Of a DNA stretch of 64,000 nt, positions 38,129 to 46,181 are shown piece by piece. The notes below the pieces were generated by a model. It was not told the DNA's origin and made no database searches. It worked only from the letters and a program-made list of their open reading frames with translations. The stretch comes from Ferrimonas sediminicola. Its GTDB lineage: Bacteria > Pseudomonadota > Gammaproteobacteria > Enterobacterales > Shewanellaceae. The stretch lies in contig NZ_SWCI01000001.1 in assembly GCF_005116715.1 (NCBI RefSeq), positions 124,001 to 188,000 on the forward strand, read 5' to 3'. Made by a program: the position numbers and the translations under genes. Positions within the stretch are counted from its first letter, which is position 1; every line of letters begins with the position of its first letter.

Positions 38129-39265
38129 TTAGAAGTAGTAGCCGAAGTTGATGTTGATACGCTGGTCCCAGCCGTCACCCGCCTGGGGCAGGCCGACATG
38201 GTCATCCATCTTGGTGGAGAAGGTCATGTTCTTACCCTGGATGAAGTCGGCCATGATGTAGATGGGACCGGCGGAGATGGCGGCACCGGTGACGTTCTGG
38301 AAGCTGTCATCGAAGCTGGCGTCGTCCACATCCGGCGTCAGCATGCCGAAGTCGTTGTAGAACTTGATGCTGCCGAAGCTGGTGGGGATGGTCTTGGCGA
38401 TGTTGAAGGAGTAGATCTGGGCCTTGGAGGCCACCTCATACTGCCAGCCGGCGCCGCCCAGGCCAATCTTGTTGTTGTCCATGCCTTCCGGGTTCTCGGC
38501 ATCGAACTCATACTGCATCGCCTGCAGCTGCAGCTTCCAGCCCTGGTAGCCGGCGTCCATGTGCAGCGCCACGGCGTAGCGATCGCCGTTCTTCTCGGTC
38601 TTGGTGTTGTAGATCTGGCCATACTCCAGGGAGTAGCCGGCTTTCACCGTCAGTTCACCATTCTGGTAATCGTATACCTGGCGCAGGTTCAGCTGGTTGG
38701 TTTCCTGATTATTGTACTCGGCACCGTTGACCACGCCGTTGTAGATGTCGGGGGCGTAGGCCTTGTTGTCACCGGAGTTGTACTCGCCGTTCTTGTAGAA
38801 ACCCAACTCGGTGGTCAGGGCGCCGCTGTGGTGAACCGCCTTGGCCCCCACATCGAAGTCATCCTCGAAGCCCAGGTAGTAGGGCAGGCCGAACCACCAG
38901 CTGTTGGAGATGAAGCCCGGGTTGCCGAAGGGGGTCTTGTTCACACCCAGCTGGATCTGCAGATCGTCATTCATCTGGTAGTAGCCATAGCCCCACTTGA
39001 TGAAGTGCTTGCCGGAGGCGAAGCGGTATTCGCTGGAGAGTCCCCATTTTCCGTGAGTGCCGTCAAATTTCAGGGTCAGAACGTCGAAATTAAAATCTCC
39101 GCCCTTGTCTTTTTGCTGGTCATCGTAAAAGCGAAGGCCGTAATTAACACGAACGGAACCGCCGATATTCATGCCATCTTCTGCCGCTGCATTCATTGCA
39201 AACATGGAGGAGAACAGGGCGGAGATCACCAAGGCGGATTTGGTCAAACGCATGGGCTTCATCAT
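38129..39265 (-). CDS. Outer-membrane porin of the sigma54 regulon
   Basis: 378 residues, signal peptide ending NAAA|EDG, then a beta-barrel with alternating aromatic strands (NYGLRFYDDQQ, FKKW-like HFIKWGYGYYQM, IQLGVNKTPFGNPGF) and a C-terminal phenylalanine (INFGYYF). NKTPFGNPGF after the first strands recalls phosphate-selective OprO/P-type and Shewanella carbon-source porins. No clear sub-family or substrate can be named. It has a sigma54 promoter and the same operator as the lyase and reductase genes, so it probably admits their substrate. Convergent with the activator gene. Confidence 0.85.
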   Translation of the reverse strand: MMKPMRLTKSALVISALFSSMFAMNAAAEDGMNIGGSVRVNYGLRFYDDQQKDKGGDFNFDVLTLKFDGTHGKWGLSSEYRFASGKHFIKWGYGYYQMNDDLQIQLGVNKTPFGNPGFISNSWWFGLPYYLGFEDDFDVGAKAVHHSGALTTELGFYKNGEYNSGDNKAYAPDIYNGVVNGAEYNNQETNQLNLRQVYDYQNGELTVKAGYSLEYGQIYNTKTEKNGDRYAVALHMDAGYQGWKLQLQAMQYEFDAENPEGMDNNKIGLGGAGWQYEVASKAQIYSFNIAKTIPTSFGSIKFYNDFGMLTPDVDDASFDDSFQNVTGAAISAGPIYIMADFIQGKNMTFSTKMDDHVGLPQAGDGWDQRININFGYYF

Positions 39266-39303
39266 ATTTACCTATAGAGGGTTTGTTGTTGTGGTAAATA
39301 GTG

Positions 39304-39319
39304 AGCAGGGGGCGTGCCA
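39304..39319 (-). promoter_or_regulatory. Sigma54 promoter of the porin gene
   Basis: Minus strand: TGGCAC-GCCCC-CTGCT, matching consensus except for C at the first base of TTGCW. Predicted start near 39293, 28 bases ahead of the ATG. Confidence 0.85.
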
Positions 39320-39371
39320 AAGAGGAAAAAGCACCGTTTAAACCTGGATTGTTTGAGTTGCCAAGGGGAAT

Positions 39372-39409
39372 GACGAGATATGGTGATCCAGGGATCGCGA
39401 TATCTCGTG
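39372..39409. promoter_or_regulatory. Operator pair D upstream of the porin gene
   Basis: GACGAGATATGGTGATCCA (39372-39390) and, in opposite orientation, CACGAGATATCGCGATCCC (complement of 39391-39409). Together they form a long near-perfect inverted repeat. They are centred about 88 and 107 bases upstream of the predicted sigma54 start. A third degenerate half follows around 39415. Confidence 0.78.
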
Positions 39410-39436
39410 ATCTTAACGATATTTCAACGCGACGGA

Positions 39437-39769
39437 CTAGAACAGCGCCAGGTAGGCGGCGAACCCGGCCCAGCTGAGGGCCAGCAGGATCCAGGGCAGG
39501 GGGGGGTGGGCTGAGTGGGTGGATTCAGCCTCGGCGGCGGGACTGTTCTCGACGCTGGTTTTGGCCCTGATCTGGCGCTTCCTCGCCTTGTCTCTCTCCC
39601 GGGCCTTGGCCTTCTCCCGCTTTTTGTATTCGGCGATCCCCTTCTCGATCCCCTTGGCGATCAGCCGGGTCTGCTCCTTGGTCTGGCCCGGCTTCTGGGT
39701 GGACCGCGCGATCCGCTCCGCCTCGGATGCCACCTGCGGCGAGACCGTCTCCTTCTGTTTCCTACTCAT
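39437..39769 (-). CDS. DUF2956 family membrane protein
   Basis: 110 residues: MSRKQKETVSPQVASEAERIARSTQKPGQTKEQTRLIAKGIEKGIAEYKKREKAK, a strongly basic helix, then one C-terminal membrane span (LPWILLALSWAGFAAYLALF). The N-terminal region is the DUF2956 signature seen in Shewanella and Vibrio; function unknown. ATG 39769 has AGG upstream. Confidence 0.8.
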   Translation of the reverse strand: MSRKQKETVSPQVASEAERIARSTQKPGQTKEQTRLIAKGIEKGIAEYKKREKAKARERDKARKRQIRAKTSVENSPAAEAESTHSAHPPLPWILLALSWAGFAAYLALF

Positions 39770-39831
39770 AACGAACCTGTTGTTGAAACCAGGGGGGCAG
39801 TGTACCCCAACGGCGGGCCGAGGCAAAAAAG

Positions 39832-39851
39832 AGGGCCCCGTCGGGGGCCCT
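39832..39851 (-). terminator. Terminator of the decaheme cytochrome gene
   Basis: Stem AGGGCCCC / GGGGCCCT with a 4-base loop; T-run on the minus strand (39825-39830). Confidence 0.82.
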
Positions 39852-39869
39852 ATGACTCGCTGGGTGGGA

Positions 39870-42074
39870 TTAGTGGCCCTTGTGCACGATGTCGATGCCG
39901 AACTCCTTACCCTCGCCGTGGCAGGTGGCACAGCTCTCCACCGGCAGGTTGGGGCTGGTGTCGGGACTGCTGTCCACCGTGGCGCCCATGCTCTCGAAGT
40001 GGGCCATGGCTGCCTGACCTGAGTGGGCGTGGCAGGCGCGGCAACTGGCGGCGACCGGTGTCACGTACTGGTCGGTACCGATGGCGATGGCCCGTTTACC
40101 GGAGGTCAGGCCGCCGTCGGCGGCAAACAGCGACTGGCCCGGGGTGTGACAGGCGCCGCAGTCGTTGATGGCACTGGGGTAACCCTCGAGCTCGGCGTCG
40201 CCGTCGAGGTAGACGCCGTGGGCCTCTTCGTTGTCCCAGGCGCCGCTGTGGTAGCGGTGTACCACGGTCACCAGGTCCCGGTTGCTGTAGGTCAGGCCGG
40301 GCACGGTGGTGAAGGTGCCGTCGTCGTTCACCAGGTTCACCTCTGGATGGAAGGAGCCCGCCCAGGTGCTGTTGTGGCAGTGCATGCACTGGGTAAACTC
40401 ACTGGCGCCATGGGTGCCCTTCACATGGGTCAGGTTCTCATGACAGCTGTTGCAGTTGGCTTCGGTAACCGTCACCCGCTCCGGTTGGCTGTGGCGAGCC
40501 AGGAGCGCCTCGCCGCCATCCAGGTTGAAGTAGGCGACCGGGGCCTGGTTGGCGTAGCCGGTGCCGTCCGCTTCACAGGGCATGGCCATCCCCGCCTCGC
40601 CACAGAACTGCACCTCGGCGGTCAGGTAGACGGTGCCGGTCAGGCTGGCGTCCGCCAGGTCCTTGGCCACCGTCAGCACCCCTCCGGTGAGACTGACCCT
40701 GTCCCCGTGGATATCCAGGGTGGTGATGCGGGTGACCACGCCGTCGACGGCCACATTGCCCAGCAGGATCCCCCGGCCGGTGTTGGTCATGTAGGGAGTA
40801 AAGTCGAAGTCGTCTGCCGCCGGTGCACCGTTGAAGGTGAGGTTGGCGGTGACCGTCAGGGTGCTCAGGTCGTCGTCTAGGCCGTTGTCACTGACCGTTG
40901 CGCCGGTAAACTCGAACGCCATGCCGGGGGTGTCCTCCATGGCGGCGCGGCGCATCGGCCTATGGCTGTCCGCCACCGGGCCCGGTAGCCCGGGACCGGC
41001 GGGGGGAGCATCGGCGCCGTGACAGGTGTTGCAGCTGCGATCGTTGCCCACGGCGGTGATGTGGTTGGCGGCCGCTTCACTGGTGTGACATCCCTGGCAT
41101 GCCTGGCCCCAGACGTTGGCCTGCCAGCTGTCCATCTCGCCGTGGCAGTGGCGGCACTGGAACAGTTCGCCGGGGAACCCCACCTCTTCGAAGCCGTCGC
41201 GGCGGCCAGCATGGATGCCATGGATCATCGGCGCAAAGTCGGCACTGCCCAGTGCCGGGGTGTGGCAGGCGACGCACTGCTCCACCTTCTGGTAGTTTCC
41301 GTGGCGGGAGACGTAGGCGAAGCGCTCATCCCCCTCGGGGTACCCCTCCAGGGCGCCGTGGCACTGAATACAGGCGGCGCTGGCCACGCTGTCCTTCACC
41401 GAGGTGGCGGTCTCACCGGTGGCGGGGATGAAATCCGCCGGGGCGGAGAGCACCTTGTCTTCCAGCGTTTCCCCCTCGTCGTTGACCAGGTCGTAGGCGC
41501 GGATCACCACCCGGTGCAGGGCGTTGGCATCGCCGTCGGCGAGTACCACCGGGGCGTTGCCGTCGTGGCTCCAGCTGCCGGTGTAGTGGCCGGGATTATC
41601 CGGGTCTTCCACCAGGGTGCAGGCGTTCACCTCGTTGCCCCGGGAGCTGGCGGTGCCGGTGGGAGTGCAAAACATGGAGGTGCCAAACTCGTTCTCCTGG
41701 GCGTGGTTAAACCACTGCACCGGCGCCCCGAGGTCGCCGTCATTGCTGGCCTGGTTGATCACATAGAGGGCGATGCGGGAGAGGCCGACCAGGGGGACGG
41801 TCTCACCCCGGCGGTTCTTGCCGGTGGCGCTGAAGGCCAGGGCAAAGGGGTCGGTGCCGGTGACGGTGATGCTCTCCAGGGTCAGGGTGACGTCGGAGGC
41901 GATCTCCGCCCCCCGGGTAAAGTCGTCGGCGGGGAGGCCGGGATCGCCGGGAGGCCCGGCAGGCCCCTCTGGTCCTTGTGCACCGTCGGCGCCGTCGTCG
42001 CCGTCACAGGCGCCCAGCATCAAGGTGGAGCCTACCAGCACGGCAAGCCCTAAGCGGTTCCAGAAACTCATCAT
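39870..42074 (-). CDS. Outer-membrane decaheme c-type cytochrome lipoprotein, OmcA/MtrC family
   Basis: About 734 residues. Lipoprotein signal with lipobox LGAC, then eight Gly-X-Y collagen-like triplets (GDDGADGAQGPEGPAG...). Ten CXXCH sites in two pentaheme clusters: CIQCH, CVACH, CRHCH, CQGCH, CNTCH, then CNSCH, CMHCH, CGACH, CRACH, CATCH. These are separated and preceded by beta-rich domains (VTLTLESITVTG; LTVTANLTFNGAPAADDFDFTPYMTN), the four-domain OmcA/MtrC plan. Family members reduce extracellular Fe(III)/Mn(IV) or flavins at the cell surface. No mtrA/mtrB conduit genes lie nearby. ATG 42071 is three bases downstream of the chosen start and has better spacing from AAGGAG. Confidence 0.92.
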   Translation of the reverse strand: MMSFWNRLGLAVLVGSTLMLGACDGDDGADGAQGPEGPAGPPGDPGLPADDFTRGAEIASDVTLTLESITVTGTDPFALAFSATGKNRRGETVPLVGLSRIALYVINQASNDGDLGAPVQWFNHAQENEFGTSMFCTPTGTASSRGNEVNACTLVEDPDNPGHYTGSWSHDGNAPVVLADGDANALHRVVIRAYDLVNDEGETLEDKVLSAPADFIPATGETATSVKDSVASAACIQCHGALEGYPEGDERFAYVSRHGNYQKVEQCVACHTPALGSADFAPMIHGIHAGRRDGFEEVGFPGELFQCRHCHGEMDSWQANVWGQACQGCHTSEAAANHITAVGNDRSCNTCHGADAPPAGPGLPGPVADSHRPMRRAAMEDTPGMAFEFTGATVSDNGLDDDLSTLTVTANLTFNGAPAADDFDFTPYMTNTGRGILLGNVAVDGVVTRITTLDIHGDRVSLTGGVLTVAKDLADASLTGTVYLTAEVQFCGEAGMAMPCEADGTGYANQAPVAYFNLDGGEALLARHSQPERVTVTEANCNSCHENLTHVKGTHGASEFTQCMHCHNSTWAGSFHPEVNLVNDDGTFTTVPGLTYSNRDLVTVVHRYHSGAWDNEEAHGVYLDGDAELEGYPSAINDCGACHTPGQSLFAADGGLTSGKRAIAIGTDQYVTPVAASCRACHAHSGQAAMAHFESMGATVDSSPDTSPNLPVESCATCHGEGKEFGIDIVHKGH

Positions 42075-42183
42075 TACTCTCCTTGTTTTCCTTATAGGGA
42101 GGACCAACTAAAAAGTAGTTGAGACCCGTTCATTGCGACAGAGACAACCTTAAAAAAAATTGGAGAATAAATAGCTTACCTTT

Positions 42184-42369
42184 TTAGTCGGGTACGTCGC
42201 CGGCGGTCAGCTGCGGGTGGCAGCAGCGGTATCCGTCCGGTAGCCAGCGCCGGTAGGCGCAGTTGCCGCCGGAGAGCGGCTGGTCGTCCACCTGCTGATC
42301 CTCATCGTCGGCGGTGAAGAGAGCGTCGCTGCCGCTGCGCTGAACGTCCCGTTCGGCGGGGGGCGCCAC
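42184..42369 (-). CDS. Small cysteine-containing hypothetical protein
   Basis: 61 codons from GTG. The body is acidic (DALFTADDEDQQVDDQ) and ends with CAYRRWLPDGYRCCHPQLTAGDVPD, three cysteines in a C-x12-CC pattern that could bind metal. Codon third positions are strongly G/C, like the neighbouring real genes, which is the main reason to keep it. The start codon lacks a good ribosome-binding site. No family recognised. Confidence 0.4.
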   Translation of the reverse strand: MAPPAERDVQRSGSDALFTADDEDQQVDDQPLSGGNCAYRRWLPDGYRCCHPQLTAGDVPD

Positions 42370-42449
42370 CCCGGGCCACTTTTTTATTTTGGGGCCCCGG
42401 CGGGCCGGAGTATCCTAGGTCATCAGCCTAGCCGTCTGTCGGGAGTTCC

Positions 42450-43169
42450 ATGAAGTTTTATCGCCGCCTGCGTCCCTTCGAAGCGATCAGCTTCGACCTG
42501 GACGATACCCTCTACGACAACAAGCCGGTGTTGCTGGCGGCGGAATCCAGGCTGTTGGACTGGCTCGGCAGGCATGCCGGTGCGGCGGCGGCCGATGGGA
42601 GCTGGTGGACCAGCCAGAAGCGGGCGAGGCTGGCAGAGCAGCCGCAGCTGCGGCACGACACCACCAGGCTGCGTCATCACACCCTGGAGCGGGGGCTGAT
42701 CACCCTGGGCAGCCGCCCCCGTGAGGCTCGGGAGCTGGCGGATGGCGCCATGGCCCTCTTCCTGGAGTGGCGCTCGGAGATTGCCGTCACCGATGAGGTG
42801 AAGCGGACCCTGGACACCCTCGCCCGGACCCGGCCCCTGGTGGCGATCACCAACGGCAATGCCAACCTGGCCCGCTTCTGGCCGGATGCCCCGTTCCAAT
42901 TCAGCGTCCATGCGGGTCCCGACGGGCGGATGAAACCGGACAGCGATCTCTTTGCGGTGGCGCTGGCCCGCCTGGCGATCGCCCCCGAATCCTTGCTGCA
43001 CGTCGGCGATCATCCCGGGACCGACATCCAGGGGGCCAACCGCATCGGCTGCCAGAGTGGCTGGTTAACGCCTCCCTATGGCCAGGCCGTTCGTCCACTG
43101 GGGCTCAGCCTGCCCACCTTCGCCTTCAGTCGCCTGGACGAGCTGCTTCAGCTGCCGAGCACTGGTTAA
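42450..43169 (+). CDS. yigB: HAD phosphatase YigB
   Basis: 239-residue HAD hydrolase. Motif I is FDLDDTLYDN, motif II ITNGNA, motif III Lys in RMKPDSDLF and motif IV HVGDHPGTDIQGA. E. coli YigB dephosphorylates FMN and the riboflavin-pathway intermediate 5-amino-6-ribitylaminouracil phosphate. It sits directly upstream of uvrD as in enterobacteria; its stop codon lies within the LexA-like box of uvrD. Confidence 0.9.
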   Translation: MKFYRRLRPFEAISFDLDDTLYDNKPVLLAAESRLLDWLGRHAGAAAADGSWWTSQKRARLAEQPQLRHDTTRLRHHTLERGLITLGSRPREARELADGAMALFLEWRSEIAVTDEVKRTLDTLARTRPLVAITNGNANLARFWPDAPFQFSVHAGPDGRMKPDSDLFAVALARLAIAPESLLHVGDHPGTDIQGANRIGCQSGWLTPPYGQAVRPLGLSLPTFAFSRLDELLQLPSTG

Positions 43170-43178
43170 ATATTCAGT
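43161..43178. promoter_or_regulatory. LexA-like SOS box upstream of uvrD
   Basis: ACTGGTTAAATATTCAGT: the outer ACTG...CAGT arms equal the E. coli SOS box, with an AT-rich 10-base centre. It lies 43 bases before uvrD and just upstream of a TATAGT -10 (43188-43193). uvrD is an SOS gene in E. coli, supporting the call. Confidence 0.7.
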
Positions 43179-43220
43179 ATTTTTTGGTATAGTGCCCTTT
43201 TTACCCGCGGAGCCCCCATC

Positions 43221-45395
43221 ATGACAGCAGCCAACCCACACCCCCTTCTTGACTCGCTCAACGACAAGCAGCGGGCGGCGGTGGAGTCGGCCCCCGGTTC
43301 GCTGCTGGTGCTGGCGGGGGCGGGAAGCGGTAAGACCCGGGTACTGACCCACCGCATCGCCTGGCTGCTCAATGACCAAGGGGAGAGCCCCTTCGCCATC
43401 CTGGCGGTGACCTTCACCAACAAGGCGGCGGCGGAGATGCGTGGCCGCATCGAATCCCTGGTGGGTGGGCCGATGAACCGTATGTGGATTGGCACCTTCC
43501 ACGGTCTGGCGCACCGACTGCTGCGGGCCCACCATCAGGAGGCGGGCCTGCCCGAGGGGTTCCAGATCCTGGACGCGGATGACCAGTACCGGATGATTCG
43601 CCGCATCCTCAAGAGCCTGGACCTGGATGAGAAGCGCTGGCCGCCCAGGCAGGCGATGGGCTACATCAACGCCAAGAAGGATGACGGCCTGCGTCCCAAG
43701 CACATCGATGCCGGCCATCACCCCATGGAGCAGACCCTGCTGCGCATCTACACCACCTACCAGGAGGCGTGTGACCGGGCCGGCCTGGTGGATTTTGCCG
43801 AGCTGCTGCTGCGCGCCCATGAGCTGTGGCTCAACCACCCCCATATCCTGGCCCACTACCAGGGACGTTTCCGCCACCTGCTGGTGGATGAGTTCCAGGA
43901 CACCAACGCCATCCAGTACGCCTGGATCCGCCTGCTGGCGGGGAACACCAGCAACGTGATGATCGTCGGTGACGATGATCAGTCCATCTATGGTTGGCGG
44001 GGGGCCAAGGTGGAGAACCTCTCCAAGTTCCTCGACGACTTTCCCGGTTCCCAGGTGATCCGCTTGGAGCAGAACTACCGTTCCACCGGTAACATCCTGG
44101 CCGCCTCCAACACCCTGATCGCCAACAACGCCGAGCGCATGGGCAAGGAGTTGTGGACCGAGGGGCGTGACGGCGAACTGATCTCCATCTTCCAGGCGTT
44201 CAACGAACTGGAGGAGGCGCGCTTCATCGTCAGCCGCATCCGCCAGCACCTGGAGCAGGGCGGGGCACTGTCCGACTGCGCCGTGCTCTACCGCTCCAAC
44301 GCCCAGTCGCGGGTGCTTGAGGAGGCACTGCTGCATCAGCAGGTGGCCTACCGCATCTATGGCGGCCTGCGCTTCTTTGAGCGCCAGGAGATCAAGGACG
44401 CCCTGGCCTATATGAGGCTGGTGGCCAACCGTGGCGACGACGCCGCCTTTGAGCGGGTGGTCAACACCCCGGCCCGGGGCATCGGCGATCGTACCCTGGA
44501 TATCCTGCGCACCACCGCCCGTCAGCACGGCCTCTCCCTGTGGCGCGCCTGCCAGCAGCTGCTCAACGAGAAGGCGCTCTCCGGCCGCGCCGCCAACGCC
44601 GTGCGCGGCTTCCTCTCCCTGGTGGAGGAACTGGAGGAGGATACCCGGGATCTCAGCCTCAAGCTGGCGGCGGACCAGGTGATCCAGCACTCCGGCCTCA
44701 AGAGCATGTATGAGCAGGAGAAGGGGGAGAAGGGCCAGGCCAGGGTGGAGAACCTGCAGGAGCTGGTGACCGCCGCCGGTACCTTCGAGAAGCCGGAGGA
44801 GGCGGACGAGATGAGCGAGCTCAACGCCTTCCTGGCTCATGCCGCCCTGGAGGCGGGGGAGAATCAGGCCAGCGACAGCGAGGACGCGGTGCAGATGATG
44901 ACCCTGCACTCCGCCAAGGGGCTGGAGTTTCCCCTGGTGTTCATCTGCGGCGTCGAGGAGGGGATGTTTCCCAGCCAGAAAGCGGTAGAGGAGGGGGATC
45001 GCCTGGAGGAGGAGCGTCGCCTCTGTTACGTGGGGATGACCCGGGCGATGGAGAAGCTCTACCTCACCTACGCCGAGAGCCGCCGCATCTACGGCCGGGA
45101 GACCTTCGCCAAGGCCTCCCGCTTCCTCAGCGAGATCCCCGAGCAGTATCTGGAACAGATCCGGCCCCAGACCCAGGTGAGCCAGGCCCAGTCGGTGAAT
45201 CGCTTCAGCCGCACCCAGGAGAGCTTCGACAACACCGGTTTCAAGCTGGGGCAGCGGGTGCGTCACCCCAAGTTCGGCGACGGGGTGATCATCAACTACG
45301 AGGGCACCGGTCCCCAGAGCCGAGTTCAGGTGGCGTTCGACGGCCAGGGGATCAAGTGGCTGGTGGTCGCCTACGCCCGACTGCAGCCGGCCTGA
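43221..45395 (+). CDS. uvrD: DNA helicase II UvrD
   Basis: 724-residue SF1A 3'-5' helicase for nucleotide excision and mismatch repair. Walker A is LAGAGSGKTRVLTHR, then VTFTNKAAAEMR, GTFHGLAHRLLR, Walker B LLVDEFQDTNAIQYAW, GDDDQSIYGWRGA, QNYRSTGNIL, and motif VI MTRAMEKLYLTYAESR. The C-terminal FKLGQRVRHPKFGDGVI is the Tudor-like RNA-polymerase-binding tail. GGAG precedes the ATG by eight bases. Confidence 0.97.
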   Translation: MTAANPHPLLDSLNDKQRAAVESAPGSLLVLAGAGSGKTRVLTHRIAWLLNDQGESPFAILAVTFTNKAAAEMRGRIESLVGGPMNRMWIGTFHGLAHRLLRAHHQEAGLPEGFQILDADDQYRMIRRILKSLDLDEKRWPPRQAMGYINAKKDDGLRPKHIDAGHHPMEQTLLRIYTTYQEACDRAGLVDFAELLLRAHELWLNHPHILAHYQGRFRHLLVDEFQDTNAIQYAWIRLLAGNTSNVMIVGDDDQSIYGWRGAKVENLSKFLDDFPGSQVIRLEQNYRSTGNILAASNTLIANNAERMGKELWTEGRDGELISIFQAFNELEEARFIVSRIRQHLEQGGALSDCAVLYRSNAQSRVLEEALLHQQVAYRIYGGLRFFERQEIKDALAYMRLVANRGDDAAFERVVNTPARGIGDRTLDILRTTARQHGLSLWRACQQLLNEKALSGRAANAVRGFLSLVEELEEDTRDLSLKLAADQVIQHSGLKSMYEQEKGEKGQARVENLQELVTAAGTFEKPEEADEMSELNAFLAHAALEAGENQASDSEDAVQMMTLHSAKGLEFPLVFICGVEEGMFPSQKAVEEGDRLEEERRLCYVGMTRAMEKLYLTYAESRRIYGRETFAKASRFLSEIPEQYLEQIRPQTQVSQAQSVNRFSRTQESFDNTGFKLGQRVRHPKFGDGVIINYEGTGPQSRVQVAFDGQGIKWLVVAYARLQPA

Positions 45396-45570
45396 CCGGC
45401 GGCGGTTGCCCGTCGCGGCTTGTCACTCCCTGGCTCAGGACGCCGGACGCCATCCCCCGGAGCCGGGCTGCCAGGGGGGCGCGGCCAACAAAGATTGGCG
45501 CAAAAGTCCCCATCCCAGGCCCCCACGCCCTACACTTAAGGAGAGGTTTTCCTTGGGAGGAGGAAGGGAC

Positions 45571-46074
45571 ATGGGCATTGCCATCAGCGTCAGTGACTAC
45601 CTGAATCAACAAGGCATCCCCTTCAAGGTGGTGTCGCACCCCTACACCGAATCTGCCCTGCAGTCCGCCATCAGCGCCGGCATCCCGAAACAGCAGGTGG
45701 CCAAGGCGGTGATGCTGCAAGATCACGAGGGCCGCCACCTGATGGCGGTGTTGCCCGCCGACCGTCGCATCCGCCTCAAGCGCCTGGGTGAGATCATGGA
45801 GCGCGATTTCAGCCTGATGGAGGAGGTGGAGGCCGCCCGCAGCTTCCCCGATTGCCAGTTCGGTGCCCTGCCCGCCCTGGGCCAGGCCTATAACCTACCG
45901 GTGGTGGTGGACGACGCCCTGTCGGATCAGGAGAGGGTTTACTTCGAGGCGGGCGATCACCAGCTGCTGGTGCAGCTGGAGAAGCCGGCCTTCGACAAGG
46001 TGATGGGTAAGGACCGTCATGGCCGCTTCAGCGTGCAGCCGACGCTGGATTACGGTCAGCGACGTTGGCTGTAG
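45571..46074 (+). CDS. YbaK/ProX-type aminoacyl-tRNA deacylase domain protein
   Basis: 167 residues of the YbaK-associated fold: VVSHPYTESALQSAISAGIPKQQVAKAVMLQDHEGRHLMAVLPADRRI contains the conserved KAVML(Q/K) strand with its catalytic lysine. FGALPALGQAYNLPVVVDDAL is also family-typical. Such proteins hydrolyse mischarged tRNAs in trans; specificity (Cys-, Ala- or other-tRNA) cannot be read from sequence here. Strong GGAGGAGG before ATG 45571. Stands alone; 45396-45570 shows nothing else. Confidence 0.85.
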   Translation: MGIAISVSDYLNQQGIPFKVVSHPYTESALQSAISAGIPKQQVAKAVMLQDHEGRHLMAVLPADRRIRLKRLGEIMERDFSLMEEVEAARSFPDCQFGALPALGQAYNLPVVVDDALSDQERVYFEAGDHQLLVQLEKPAFDKVMGKDRHGRFSVQPTLDYGQRRWL

Positions 46075-46128
46075 TCCGGGGCAGGATTACTGCGAAGTTG
46101 TTACTGCCGTGATCCAGATCAGTACCCC

Positions 46129-46171
46129 TCCTTGAGAAGCGTGTATTTTTCGATAACACGTTTCTCAAGGA
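46129..46171 (+). promoter_or_regulatory. Long hairpin over the ribosome-binding site of the chemoreceptor gene
   Basis: A 16-base-pair inverted repeat (46129-46144 with 46156-46171; 15 Watson-Crick pairs and one G-U in RNA) with an 11-base loop. Its 3' arm ends in CTCAAGGA, which is the Shine-Dalgarno region (AAGGAAG) of the GTG start at 46182. There is no T-run, so it is not a terminator. In RNA it would hide the ribosome-binding site; in DNA it could be an operator. Confidence 0.7.
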
Positions 46172-46181
46172 AGATATTAAA

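Noticed and set aside
45352-45738. 128-codon minus-strand frame across the uvrD end and the YbaK gene start
   Set aside because: Overlaps two supported genes and has no start signal or motif.
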